From the NCBI GenBank assembly GCA_029820995.1, contig JALGUG010000017.1, positions 1-35,517 on the forward strand: a stretch of 35,517 nucleotides of DNA, read 5' to 3'. This DNA is from Candidatus Zipacnadia bacterium (GTDB lineage: Bacteria; Armatimonadota; Zipacnadia; JALGUG01). Made by a program: the position numbers and the translations under genes. This document shows, in pieces, positions 7,686-16,052 of the stretch. Position 1 is the first letter of the stretch. Each line of letters starts with the position of its first letter. The notes below the pieces were generated by a model that saw only the letters and a list, made by a program, of their open reading frames with translations, ran no database searches and was not told where the DNA came from.

Positions 7686-9524
7686 TTAAGGCCGGTCGTC
7701 GGTTGGAGGTTCTCCCGCGGCGAAGAGACGTGCACGATACTCCAGCGCGCTTGAGATCGTCTCCAGAACCCCAATGTTGTAGAGGGCATTGCGGTTGGCG
7801 GCGGGTTCCGCTTCGATGAACGGGATTACGTGTTCTTCAGCCCAAGCCTCAATCGTGTAACTGTGGCCCAGATATCGCACCTCGATGCGACCCGGGCCGA
7901 CCTCCCCGCTCGAACGGCGTTGTCCGTCGGTCTGGATCAGGGGCACCCGCAGGCGCACCGCGCGGACCGCTCCGTCCACTTGGATCCGTCCTTGGAGACC
8001 CTCCGCCGACAACCGATACAGTTCGCGGACCGATTCGCAGCCCGGCACCCCGGTGTACACCACAGCCAGCTCGACCAGCTCAGGCGTCTCGCGGAGCACC
8101 TCGACGGCACATTGCAGACCGCCTCCACCCAGGTCGGCGAGGATCTGCCAGTCGCCCTCCTCATCCCGCCAGGCTGGACCAAGCGCGGCGCTGTGCTCGG
8201 GCCGCGGCTGGGGTTGGATGTATGCCGGCGTGCACGTAATCGGTGAGGAGAGGCCGAGCTCGGTCGGGACGCCGGTACGGTGCAGCCGGCCCAGGCCGGT
8301 GGCGTCATAGCCGGGGTCCGCGTCGGTATCAAGCTCTAGATGGTAGCCGCCACAGGTCGCGAAGACCTTGTGAAACGCCTCCGGCAGATGCAGCACGTAG
8401 CCGCCCACATCCACCGGGGCCGGCCCCTCAGGCACTGTCTGCTCGGCGATCAGGGCCGCGCCCGCCAGCAGGCCCGCCGCCAGCAGGCCGTAGACGCTGT
8501 AGACGCTGTGCCGGCCGTAGCCGTCGTGTCCGTGGAGCGTCTCGGGCGGGAAGCGGTTCTTGGTCACGTAGTACGGCTCGGCGCTCAACCACGGTTCTAT
8601 GGCTCGAGCGGCGAGGTGGGCCGCGCGCTTGAAGGCCGAGGCCAGCACCTGTTGGCCCTGCTCGCGATATCGGCCGGCCTCGTACTCGCACAAGTACGCG
8701 ACCATGGCCTCCATGATGTGGAACTGATTGGTGCGCCCGCCGAAGGGGGCTTGGCCGGTTGTGGACTGCATGAGCAGTGTCGTCAGGGCTCCGCGCCGGA
8801 GCACTTCCTGCACAGCCGCCCGATGCACACCGTCGTAGCCGGCGTGCAAGAGTTGGGATAGATTCTGTCGCACGGTCAGGTCGTACGTGTGCGGGTCATT
8901 CGGGTCCCGGTACATCCCGAAGGGTGTGAAGAACTCAAGCTGGCGGCTCAGCGAGTCTTCGACCCAGTGAAGGTGATCGCCCAGGTCGAGCTTGGCGCGT
9001 AGAAACTCGCCCACCAGCGCGTAGAGGTTCGGGTTGCGTGCGGTGGGGATCCGGTCCAGCGTGACATGGTAGGTCCGCTCCGGCTCCAGTGCTCGTAGCC
9101 GTTCCTGCCAGCCCGCCGCCATCTGGCGGGGAGCACGGGGGGCCAGCTCGGGATAGGCGACCATCAGCTCCTTGGTGAAGAAGTCGGTGCCCAGGAAGCG
9201 GCGGCCTGTTTCCTGGGTCTCCAGGAGGCGCTGGAGACACCATTCGAAGGCTGCAATGCCGACTTCTGCCAGGTCCCGGCAGCGGCCGGCCGCCATCATT
9301 GCACCCAGCGCGCCCACGAAGCGGACCGTACCAGTGGCTGACTCGCTCTCGAGGTACGGGTCCTTAATCAGCCCGGACGGTTCCTGCCAGGTTGCCGCCA
9401 GGCGCACCACGGGCTCCGCCAAGCCGAGGTACAGGCCCGGTCCCTCGGGCGCGCAAGGCTCGACTGGTCCTGCTCCGGCGAGCAGTTCCTCCACGCGCCC
9501 CTCCAGTGGGAAGGGTTCATCCAT
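7686..9524 (-). CDS. Orphan alpha/alpha-toroid-like protein, probably carbohydrate-active
   Basis: This 612-residue protein has no signal peptide or membrane segment. I do not recognise an exact family. The first two thirds look all-helical and rich in aromatics, with stretches such as GGRTNQFHIMEAMVAYLCEY (about 283-302) and HGHDGYGRHSVYSVYGLLAAG. These recall (alpha/alpha) toroid glycoside hydrolases, heparinase-II/III-like lyases and DUF2264-type proteins. The last 200 residues are beta-rich, again as in polysaccharide lyases with a C-terminal sandwich. AGGAGA lies six bases before the ATG. It is the last gene of a minus-strand run behind two TIM-barrel sugar isomerases and a CehA-like hydrolase, which supports a role in sugar or glycan breakdown. 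The substrate cannot be read from the sequence. Confidence 0.75.
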   Translation of the reverse strand: MDEPFPLEGRVEELLAGAGPVEPCAPEGPGLYLGLAEPVVRLAATWQEPSGLIKDPYLESESATGTVRFVGALGAMMAAGRCRDLAEVGIAAFEWCLQRLLETQETGRRFLGTDFFTKELMVAYPELAPRAPRQMAAGWQERLRALEPERTYHVTLDRIPTARNPNLYALVGEFLRAKLDLGDHLHWVEDSLSRQLEFFTPFGMYRDPNDPHTYDLTVRQNLSQLLHAGYDGVHRAAVQEVLRRGALTTLLMQSTTGQAPFGGRTNQFHIMEAMVAYLCEYEAGRYREQGQQVLASAFKRAAHLAARAIEPWLSAEPYYVTKNRFPPETLHGHDGYGRHSVYSVYGLLAAGLLAGAALIAEQTVPEGPAPVDVGGYVLHLPEAFHKVFATCGGYHLELDTDADPGYDATGLGRLHRTGVPTELGLSSPITCTPAYIQPQPRPEHSAALGPAWRDEEGDWQILADLGGGGLQCAVEVLRETPELVELAVVYTGVPGCESVRELYRLSAEGLQGRIQVDGAVRAVRLRVPLIQTDGQRRSSGEVGPGRIEVRYLGHSYTIEAWAEEHVIPFIEAEPAANRNALYNIGVLETISSALEYRARLFAAGEPPTDDRP

Positions 9525-9596
9525 CGCAGTCTCCTGGCAGCGGCCTCGCAGCCGGTGGTCTCCCGGTTCCGGCGCAGGGGAGGCAACGCCGGGGAG

Positions 9597-10361
9597 CTAA
9601 CTGGTCATCTCGCGCCACAGCGCAGCGTAATAGCTCATGACGCGTTGCCGGTCCGACGTATCCGCCATCTCGGCCAGGCAGCAACCGTCAAAGTCGATGC
9701 CCTTTAGCAGCTCGATGAGTTCTCGCCAGGGATAGCTGTCGTCGTACAGGTCGTGGATGTGTGCGGATCTGATCCAGGGCGCGCACAGGTTGAAGTACTC
9801 GGCAATGGAGCCGTCCACGATGTCGCCGGCATTGCAGTTCCAGCAGACCTTGACCTGTGGATGGTTCGCAATCTTCATGATCTCTGCAATGTAGGGCGGG
9901 TGGCTGGTCCCACGGCCATGCACCTCCAGCCACAGCTCGATGCCGTACTGAGCTGCGTGCTCGCCGCACTCGCGCAGAGCGTTCCCAATCTGCCGCAGCG
10001 TCTGCTCCTTGCTGACCCCGGCATCCTCGGCGAAACCATTCGGCCGCACCTTCACGCCCACGGCCCCCACGTCCCGGGCCAGTTCCACGAACCGGGCCGT
10101 TTCCGCGATGTTCTGCCGCAGGACCTCCGGGTCGGGGGAGTGATATTCGCAGGTGCTGCCCAGGCCCCACAGCATTACCGGCGAGTCCTCGAACCGCCGG
10201 CGCACCTCGGCCCGCTCCGCGGGAGACAGGGACGGCTCGACGCCGTGTCCGTGGGTGGTGCGCAGCTCGACCGCGTCCAGCTTCGCTTGCTCACATAGCT
10301 CGATCAGCTCCGGCAGCGCCAGATCGTTGCCGACTTGATAGGTAACCAGTCCGACCTTCAT
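9597..10361 (-). CDS. Sugar phosphate isomerase/epimerase-like TIM-barrel protein with an altered metal ligand
   Basis: This 254-residue protein is of the xylose-isomerase-like / AP-endonuclease-2 TIM-barrel superfamily. GGAGG lies seven bases before the ATG. Barrel landmarks are MKVGLVTYQVGNDLALPELI, ELWLEVHGRGTS (glutamate ligand), SAHIHDLYDD (histidine ligand) and CCLAEMAD (second glutamate). The strand that normally carries the aspartate ligand reads VCWNCNAGD, with asparagine where many relatives have aspartate. Metal binding may therefore differ, or the protein belongs to a subfamily where this is normal. The next gene downstream is 72 bases away on the same strand. A general role in isomerising or epimerising a free or phosphorylated sugar is likely; the exact substrate is unknown. 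Confidence 0.88.
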   Translation of the reverse strand: MKVGLVTYQVGNDLALPELIELCEQAKLDAVELRTTHGHGVEPSLSPAERAEVRRRFEDSPVMLWGLGSTCEYHSPDPEVLRQNIAETARFVELARDVGAVGVKVRPNGFAEDAGVSKEQTLRQIGNALRECGEHAAQYGIELWLEVHGRGTSHPPYIAEIMKIANHPQVKVCWNCNAGDIVDGSIAEYFNLCAPWIRSAHIHDLYDDSYPWRELIELLKGIDFDGCCLAEMADTSDRQRVMSYYAALWREMTS

Positions 10362-10405
10362 GGCCTTGCCTCCTGCCGTAAGGATTGCCCTCGTTCGACT
10401 TGCGC

Positions 10406-11260
10406 TTATGTCTCAGCCAGCAGAACCTGCGTCACTTTGAGCGCGGCGGCGGACCGCGCATCGGCGATCGCCATTATGGGATGGTTCTCGCCCGGGATCT
10501 CCAGGTTGAAGGGGCCGGGGAACTCAATTTCTCGCAGCGCGGTCACAATCGGCGGCCAATCAATGGTCCCGTACCCGGGCATTCGGTGCTGGTCGCCGGT
10601 GGTGTCGTTGTCCGAGACATGCAGCGCGAACAGATGCGCCCCTGCGTGTCGGATAGCGTCGGGTTGATCAATTCCCTGCACGTTGGCGTGGCTGGTGTCC
10701 AGGCAGATGCCCAGAGCCGGTGAGCCGACCGTCTCGATTAGCTCCAGCAACTCGTCCAGGACCGCTCCAAAGCGCCGCCGGCCCAGCGGACCGCCGCGCC
10801 CTCCATCCGCCATGTTCTCGATCGCGATGTTGACCCCCAGCTCCGCCGCGCGGGCGGCCAATCGGGCGAAGCTCTCGAGGCGCCGACGGGACTGCTCTGC
10901 GAGCTCCTCCCGAGTGGCCGCATGGTACCCGCCGGGGTGCAGCACGGCATTCTGCACGCCCAGCTCCGAGCAGTATTCCAGTTGCGCCAGCACGCGGCGA
11001 AGGTCCGCCTCGCGCCGGGCGTCATCCAGGCCGGCGACATCGGCCTGAATCATCGCATGCGCCTGGCGCATCTCACTATCGAGGTCCGACAACAGCTCCC
11101 GGAGCGCTCCACAGGCCTTGGTCGGGCTGCCTCGGTCCTGCAGCATGTCCAGGTGCTCCGTAGACAGCTCAAAAGAGCGCCAACCGTGGGTGTGGAAGCG
11201 CCGTACGGCCTCTTCCGGTGAGAGGGTGTGGAACAACGAAGTCCAAATGCAAGGTGTCAT
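10406..11260 (-). CDS. Sugar phosphate isomerase/epimerase-like TIM-barrel protein
   Basis: This 284-residue xylose-isomerase-like TIM-barrel protein starts at an ATG preceded by GAGGAGA six bases away. All four expected metal-ligand strands can be seen: IAIENMADGGRGG (Glu), LGICLDTSHANVQG (Asp), LFALHVSDNDTTGD (His) and FNLEIPGENH (Glu). It should thus bind a divalent metal and act on a sugar or sugar phosphate, perhaps as an epimerase or isomerase. It is separated by 31 bases from the upstream CehA-like gene and by 44 bases from the downstream TIM-barrel gene, so the three are probably one transcript. It differs clearly from its four relatives in this window, so these are not recent copies. 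Confidence 0.9.
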   Translation of the reverse strand: MTPCIWTSLFHTLSPEEAVRRFHTHGWRSFELSTEHLDMLQDRGSPTKACGALRELLSDLDSEMRQAHAMIQADVAGLDDARREADLRRVLAQLEYCSELGVQNAVLHPGGYHAATREELAEQSRRRLESFARLAARAAELGVNIAIENMADGGRGGPLGRRRFGAVLDELLELIETVGSPALGICLDTSHANVQGIDQPDAIRHAGAHLFALHVSDNDTTGDQHRMPGYGTIDWPPIVTALREIEFPGPFNLEIPGENHPIMAIADARSAAALKVTQVLLAET

Positions 11261-11291
11261 TCTGGGTCTCCTCAGCCGGCGTCAGCGGCAG

Positions 11292-12671
11292 CTAATCCAG
11301 TAGGTCCCGATACGCCTTTCGTCCTTCATCCAGTACGGCCTTGAGCTCCGCCCGTCCTGCTTCATCGCTCGGCCCCGACCAGCGTTCCGCCAGAGCCTCC
11401 AGCCGGTCAATCTGCTTCAGCCAGCCTCGAGCGGCATCACGCCGCGCCACCGCGGGGACTTCACCGAGCCACAGGGGGTTGGTATGCGCGTAGGCACCCT
11501 CCGGAGCCGGCGAGGGTCCGGCAGCAAAACACCGCGCCGCCAGCCAGCCGACCGGCAGCTCGAGCTGCACCTCCAGCTTCTCCTCGGAGTTCTCGGCACA
11601 TAGTTCGCCGTCGCAGATGAGCTGCAGATGCAGGATCTCGTGCGGCCAATCCACCGTCGCGGTCACGAAGGCCACATCCGGCGGTACGACATCCACCTCC
11701 AGACGGATGCGCGGCCCGGTGCCAAAGAAGGTGTCGCCGGCCCGAATGGCGGCGAACCAGTCGGCGAAGTCGGACCCGGGTGGCAGCTCCGCCCAGGTGC
11801 GGTACACGCCGACGGGCGGCGATTGCTCGTCGCCCAGCATGGCGTCCGAGCCGGCAAGAGCCGGCAGGCGAAAGCCGCAATTGAGCAGTTGGTACCACTG
11901 GTGCAGGCTGTCCAGTCCCTGGTCCGACTGGGAGTGAACCATCACTGCGTCCACGACCCCGCGCGCGACCCAAACGGGGAGGGCCCGGTTAAGGCCTCCT
12001 CCCGGCCAGTCGGAGTGCTCCTCGAACTCGTCCGTGCAGACCGGATGAGCAGGTATCACCAGCGCGTCCGCCTCACGCGCCGCCGCGAAGTGTGTCAGGC
12101 ATTTGGGCGCCACGGACTGACCCCACAAGTTCTCTCGGTCGTGAGATACCTCCCGGTTCAATCCCAGGAACAGGAAGTGGCCCAACAGATTGCTACGGTA
12201 CTCGTCGCCGTGATGCAGGAGCTGACCGCGGGCCGAGCGGTGAGTTCCCTCAAAGCCGTCCACGAAGCATACCGCGTCCAGGCCTTCGCCGCCGATCTCC
12301 AGCGGCGCGACGTTCGGCGGCAAGGCGAACTCGGGTCCTTTGCGGTTGAGGCCGTGTACATGCGGGTCCAGGGATCGGAACGCCGCTGGATACTCGTGCC
12401 AGATGGGTCGCGGCGATAGCACGACGGTCCGGCTTCCGCCCGTCACGGAGAGCACGCGCGTGTCGAGCCGCCCCCCACAGCCCCGGGAAGCCGTGACCGT
12501 CAGCCGAGCGCGCGGCACAGTGACTGCCGCCTCTCCGTGGCAATAGAAGTACTCAATTTCGCCCCACCGGTAGCGGCGCGCCTCTGCCGGGGCGTAGTGC
12601 CGGCCCGTGCCGTCCTTGACGGACAGCCGGGCCGGTCCGGCATCGGCGATCTTTACTCGCAGCGTTGGCAT
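11292..12671 (-). CDS. CehA/McbA-like PHP-type metallohydrolase
   Basis: The 459-residue protein has an N-terminal beta-rich domain (about 1-95) and then a PHP-like hydrolase region. Landmarks are RSLDPHVHG (about 100-107), in place of the usual DxHxH; ADALVIPAHPV; VDAVMVHSQSD; GFRLPALAGSDAM; and the C-terminal block AIRAGDTFFGTGPRI, which is typical of CehA/McbA family proteins found near glycan-catabolism genes. CehA itself is a carbaryl hydrolase, but most relatives are uncharacterised. The C-terminus ends in charged helices. The ATG is preceded by a weak GGGGACGGGG. It is the first gene of the minus-strand operon and is divergent from the gene at 12841, with a shared upstream region of about 170 bases. 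No signal peptide is seen. Confidence 0.8.
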   Translation of the reverse strand: MPTLRVKIADAGPARLSVKDGTGRHYAPAEARRYRWGEIEYFYCHGEAAVTVPRARLTVTASRGCGGRLDTRVLSVTGGSRTVVLSPRPIWHEYPAAFRSLDPHVHGLNRKGPEFALPPNVAPLEIGGEGLDAVCFVDGFEGTHRSARGQLLHHGDEYRSNLLGHFLFLGLNREVSHDRENLWGQSVAPKCLTHFAAAREADALVIPAHPVCTDEFEEHSDWPGGGLNRALPVWVARGVVDAVMVHSQSDQGLDSLHQWYQLLNCGFRLPALAGSDAMLGDEQSPPVGVYRTWAELPPGSDFADWFAAIRAGDTFFGTGPRIRLEVDVVPPDVAFVTATVDWPHEILHLQLICDGELCAENSEEKLEVQLELPVGWLAARCFAAGPSPAPEGAYAHTNPLWLGEVPAVARRDAARGWLKQIDRLEALAERWSGPSDEAGRAELKAVLDEGRKAYRDLLD

Positions 12672-12735
12672 GACGCCCCGTCCCCCGGGCTGAGGCCTGT
12701 AGCAGTGGGCCTGGTAACTTCCTCGCTCAAGCGAA

Positions 12736-12769
12736 ATGGCCTCCTGCGGGACCCCGCGGGGAAGGCCAT
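12736..12769. other. Extended hairpin in the divergent promoter region
   Basis: ATGGCC (12736-12741) pairs with GGCCAT (12764-12769). Inside it, CCTGCGG (12743-12749) pairs with CCGCGGG (12754-12760) with one G-T wobble around a GACC tetraloop. This 34-base structure lies between the start codons of two divergent sugar-gene operons. It could be an RNA leader hairpin for the plus-strand operon or an operator. No T-run follows. Confidence 0.45.
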
Positions 12770-12827
12770 CCGGTGAATCAGAGCGAATCCCACCTTGGAG
12801 CAGGAACGGTCGAAGCAGCGCTTAGTC

Positions 12828-12834
12828 GGGAGGG
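12828..12834 (+). promoter_or_regulatory. Shine-Dalgarno site selecting GTG 12841
   Basis: GGGAGGG directly abuts ATG 12835, which leaves no spacer, but lies six bases before GTG 12841. The GTG also yields the family-like N-terminus MKIGVFLS. Confidence 0.7.
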
Positions 12835-12840
12835 ATGGCA

Positions 12841-13632
12841 GTGAAGATCGGCGTCTTTCTGTCCAACATGGGGCTTCCCTGGCGCGAGGCCCTGGTCAAG
12901 GCCGCCGAGATTGGCTTCGACGGCGTGCAGATTACCGTTGCCGGCGACTACCTTCCCTGGCCGCCCACCTTCAGTAGCACGACGGAACTGCGCACCGCCC
13001 TCCGCAACCAGGGGCTCGAGCTTTCGGCGCTGGCGGGGGGCTTTGGCAACTGCGCCCTCACCGATCGGGCCGAGCGCGGCCGCAAGATTGACCACGCCAA
13101 GCGCGTTCTCGACTTCGCACTGGAGCTGGACACCCGGATCGTCACCTCCCATGTCGGAATGATTCCGGAGGACCTGGGCACGCCGGAGGGCCGGGCAATG
13201 ATCGCCGCTCTATCGGCGGTCGCTGAGCACGGACAAGCGTCGGGCTGCACGCTCGCCATGGAGACCGGCCCGGAGCCGCCGGAGCAAATGCTTGCCCTGG
13301 TTCAGGAGATCGGTAGCCCGGGGCTGGCCATCAACTACGATCCGGCGAACCTGCTGATGAAGGGCTTCGACTGGCTGGGCGGAGTCGAAGTTCTGGGTGA
13401 CTTCATCGTCCACACTCACGCCAAGGACGGAGTCCGTTTGCCCGACGGCCGCGGCGAGCAGAGGCCGCTGGGCGAGGGCGAGGTGGACTTCGATGCCTGG
13501 GTGATGGCGCTGCGCAAGTTCGGCTTTGACGGCTACTTGACTATCGAGCGCGAATCGGGCGAGGACCGCGTGGGCGACATCATACGGGGGTTCGAGTTCT
13601 TGCGTCGGTACTGCGTGGAGGAACAGGCTTGA
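12841..13632 (+). CDS. Sugar phosphate isomerase/epimerase-like TIM-barrel protein
   Basis: This is a 263-residue xylose-isomerase-like TIM-barrel protein. I prefer the GTG start, because the in-frame ATG six bases earlier touches the Shine-Dalgarno. Metal-ligand strands are intact: TLAMETGPEPPEQ (Glu), GLAINYDPANLLMKG (Asp), FIVHTHAKDGVR (His) and GYLTIERESGED (Glu). The NYDPANL and HAKDG blocks are typical of the inosose/hexulose-type isomerases and epimerases of this superfamily. It is followed after 43 bases by a mannitol-dehydrogenase-like gene and then a URO-D-like gene on the same strand. That pairing with an NAD-dependent polyol dehydrogenase suggests interconversion of a ketose or keto-sugar intermediate; the substrate is not known. 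Confidence 0.9.
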   Translation: MKIGVFLSNMGLPWREALVKAAEIGFDGVQITVAGDYLPWPPTFSSTTELRTALRNQGLELSALAGGFGNCALTDRAERGRKIDHAKRVLDFALELDTRIVTSHVGMIPEDLGTPEGRAMIAALSAVAEHGQASGCTLAMETGPEPPEQMLALVQEIGSPGLAINYDPANLLMKGFDWLGGVEVLGDFIVHTHAKDGVRLPDGRGEQRPLGEGEVDFDAWVMALRKFGFDGYLTIERESGEDRVGDIIRGFEFLRRYCVEEQA

Positions 13633-13634
13633 CC

Positions 13635-13660
13635 GCCGCGGAAGCGCCGGCGTCCGTGGC
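13635..13660 (+). other. Intercistronic hairpin after the TIM-barrel gene
   Basis: GCCGCGGA (13635-13642) can pair with TCCGTGGC (13653-13660) with one G-T wobble and a 10-base loop, right after the stop codon. No T-run is present. This is weak evidence for an mRNA-processing or stability element. Confidence 0.3.
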
Positions 13661-13675
13661 ACATCGAGGGCCAAG

Positions 13676-14917
13676 ATGAAACTCGTACAGATCGGCGCCG
13701 GTAACATTGGGCGTTCCTTTATCGGCCAGCTCTTCTCGCGAGGCGGCTATGAAGTCGTGTTCGTTGACGTGGACCCCGCTATCGTGGCAGCGCTCAACGA
13801 GCGGCGCTCGTACCGCGTGGAAATCAAGGATCGGGAACCGGAGACCATTTGGGTGCGCAACGTGCGGGGAGTGGACGGCCGAGACCGCGAGGCCTGCGCC
13901 GAGGAGCTGGCCGGCGCCGACATCGCAGCCACAGCCGTGGGGCCCGGCGCTCTGCCCCACGTCTATCCGACGCTCGCTCTGGGGCTCCAGCGTCGCCGCG
14001 ACCGCGGAGCCGGTCCCCTGGACATCATCATTGCCGAGAATTTGCGAGATGCCGCGGAGCACTTCCGGCATGGTCTGGCCGAGCACTTGCCGCCGGGGTT
14101 TCCGCTGGACGAGGCGGCGGGTCTGGTGGAGACCAGCATCGGCAAGATGGTGCCCATTATGTCTGATGCTGACCGCGCGGAAGACCCGCTGCTGGTATTC
14201 GCCGAGGCGTATAACACGCTGATCCTCGACGCTAAGGCCTTCCGGAATCCGATCCCCGACGTGCCCGGGCTCGAGCCGCAGGCGAACATGAAGGCCTATG
14301 TAGACCGCAAACTGTTTGTCCACAATCTGGGGCACGCGCTGGCCGCTTACTTCGCTCACCTTGAGATCCCGGAGGCGATCTACACCTACGAGGCGGTGGA
14401 GCACGAGGCGGTCGGGCCGGCGACGCGTGCCGGCATGTGGGAATCGGGTCGCGCGCTGATTAGTGCCTATCCCAGTGAGTTCGACGAGGAGAACATGGGC
14501 GATCACATCGAGGACCTGCTCCGGCGCTTCGCCAACCGCGCCCTGGGTGACACCATCTACCGCGTCGGGCGCGACGTGTCCCGCAAGCTCTCGCCCGAGG
14601 ACCGCGTGATCGGGCCACTGCGCCTTGATGCCGCCGAAGGGGTGCCGGCGCCCTATACGGCTCTATGCGCCGCGGCCGCCATGCTGTTCCGGGCGACCGA
14701 CGAGCACGGCCGGCTCTACCCTCGTGACCGAGACTTCGCCGAGCAGGTCTACAGCCAAGGCCCGGAGCATGTGCTCCGCAGCGTTTGCGGATTGGATGAA
14801 CATGATGCCCTTGACGGCGGCATCTTCCGAGCTGTGCTGCAGGCGCACGATTTCATCCTGAACCAGCGCCAAGCCGGTCGCCCGTGGCTGACCACATGGC
14901 CGCAGGCATTCCGATAG
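13676..14917 (+). CDS. Mannitol-1-phosphate 5-dehydrogenase-like polyol/hexuronate dehydrogenase
   Basis: This 413-residue member of the long-chain mannitol dehydrogenase family oxidises a polyol or sugar acid at C5/C3 with NAD. The N-terminal Rossmann motif is LVQIGAGNIGRSFIG (3-17). IIAENLRDAAE carries the family EN pair (121-122). The catalytic signature K-x4-N-x2-H is present as K212, N217 and H220 (KLFVHNLGH). Starting at residue 1 with MKLVQIGAGNIGR is typical of MtlD-type proteins, while UxaB/UxuB-type hexuronate reductases have a longer N-terminus. Length is close to MtlD (about 380) with a small excess. GAGGG lies five bases before the ATG. There is no mannitol PTS in the window, so the substrate may not be mannitol 1-phosphate; I leave the symbol empty. 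Confidence 0.9.
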   Translation: MKLVQIGAGNIGRSFIGQLFSRGGYEVVFVDVDPAIVAALNERRSYRVEIKDREPETIWVRNVRGVDGRDREACAEELAGADIAATAVGPGALPHVYPTLALGLQRRRDRGAGPLDIIIAENLRDAAEHFRHGLAEHLPPGFPLDEAAGLVETSIGKMVPIMSDADRAEDPLLVFAEAYNTLILDAKAFRNPIPDVPGLEPQANMKAYVDRKLFVHNLGHALAAYFAHLEIPEAIYTYEAVEHEAVGPATRAGMWESGRALISAYPSEFDEENMGDHIEDLLRRFANRALGDTIYRVGRDVSRKLSPEDRVIGPLRLDAAEGVPAPYTALCAAAAMLFRATDEHGRLYPRDRDFAEQVYSQGPEHVLRSVCGLDEHDALDGGIFRAVLQAHDFILNQRQAGRPWLTTWPQAFR

Positions 14918-14927
14918 GGGCCCCTCA

Positions 14928-15998
14928 ATGCGCAGCACTTCCTCGACTCGATGCGCAGACGGGTTGACGCCCATTGAGCCCCTGAGCCGTGACGAGGTGC
15001 GCCGGGCGCTGCGGCGCCGCCGGCCGCCCCGCCCTCCAACTGCTCGTCTGCACGCTTTCCCCGCACGCGAGACGTGGGACCGATATGGCGAGGCTCTGCA
15101 GCACGTGGTGGCGCGGTACCCCGAAGACGTACTGCGGCCGTACGTGCGCGAGCCCGGCTACTGGACCGGTCCGGAGAACGCGCCCGAGTACTGCTGGGCC
15201 TTTGGCGACAAAGGCGAGAAGCGGAACCATGGGCTCGATGCCTCGCGCCAGATCATAGACGACTGGTCCGAGCTGGATGCCTTCTTGGAAGAGCTGCCGG
15301 ACCCGCACAAGCCGGACGCGATGGACACGATCAAGCGGGTCCGCGCCGAGCATCCCGACCGGTACGTTGCCGGGTCATGGTCGTACTGCTTCTTCGAGCG
15401 GCCCTGGGAAGTGCGCGGCATGGAGAATCTGCTGGTGGACCTCGCCGAGCACCCCGACCGGGTCAAGGCGCTGTTGCGAGGTCTGTGCGACCTGTACAAG
15501 GTTTGGGTGCGGCGGATCGCGGAGGCGGGCTGCGACGCCATCGCGACCACCGACGACCTCGGGTGGCAGGCGGGCCCCATGATGAGCCCGGCGGTCTTCC
15601 GCGAGATCCTCAAGCCCTTCTACGCGGAGCTGATTGCCGAGGCGCACGCTCACGGGCTTGATTTCTGGCTCCACTGCTGCGGCAACGTCACGCCGCTGCT
15701 GGAGGACTTCATCGAAATCGGCCTTGACGTGCTGCATCCGCTCCAGGCCGGCGCCATGGATGAGGCCGAGGCCGTGAGCATCGTGGACGGACGAATGACG
15801 CTTCACGTCGGGATGGACGTGCAGCGATTGCTACCGCAAGGAACTCCCCAGGAGGTCTATGACGGTTGCCGACGGCGGATCCGGGCGTTCTGGCGGGAGG
15901 AGGGCGGCCTGATCCTCGGCGCCGGCAACGCTATCCTGGCCGATACGCCTCTGGCCAACATCGAGGCGTACTACGAGGCGATCTTCGCGCCGGTCTGA
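14928..15998 (+). CDS. Uroporphyrinogen-decarboxylase-fold protein (URO-D/MtaA/CmuA superfamily)
   Basis: This 356-residue TIM-barrel protein starts ten bases after the preceding stop. Family blocks are PDRYVAGSWSYCFFERPW (about 143-160), AGCDAIATTDDLGWQAGPMMSP (about 200-221), GLDFWLHCCGNVTPLLEDFIEIG (about 243-265), RMTLHVGMDVQRLLPQGTPQEVYDG and ILADTPLANIEAYYEA. The HxC pair (H249, C251) that starts the zinc site of corrinoid methyltransferases such as MtaA is present. The third ligand, a cysteine before the TPLANI helix, is not: that stretch reads GAGNAILADTP. It is thus unlikely to be a standard Zn-dependent methyltransferase and is not a heme-pathway HemE. Such proteins are often found beside sugar-catabolism genes in MAGs, with unknown chemistry. 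Position in an operon with a TIM-barrel isomerase and a polyol dehydrogenase supports a role in sugar breakdown. Confidence 0.85.
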   Translation: MRSTSSTRCADGLTPIEPLSRDEVRRALRRRRPPRPPTARLHAFPARETWDRYGEALQHVVARYPEDVLRPYVREPGYWTGPENAPEYCWAFGDKGEKRNHGLDASRQIIDDWSELDAFLEELPDPHKPDAMDTIKRVRAEHPDRYVAGSWSYCFFERPWEVRGMENLLVDLAEHPDRVKALLRGLCDLYKVWVRRIAEAGCDAIATTDDLGWQAGPMMSPAVFREILKPFYAELIAEAHAHGLDFWLHCCGNVTPLLEDFIEIGLDVLHPLQAGAMDEAEAVSIVDGRMTLHVGMDVQRLLPQGTPQEVYDGCRRRIRAFWREEGGLILGAGNAILADTPLANIEAYYEAIFAPV

Positions 15999-16052
15999 TG
16001 GCGGGACCGTGCGTCTCCCGGTGAGGAAGGGCCCCGTCTGGCCGGCCTCCGT

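Noticed and set aside
14928-15998. Heme-pathway HemE or a standard corrinoid methyltransferase
   Set aside because: HemE N-terminal signatures are absent and the third zinc cysteine of MtaA-like enzymes is missing.
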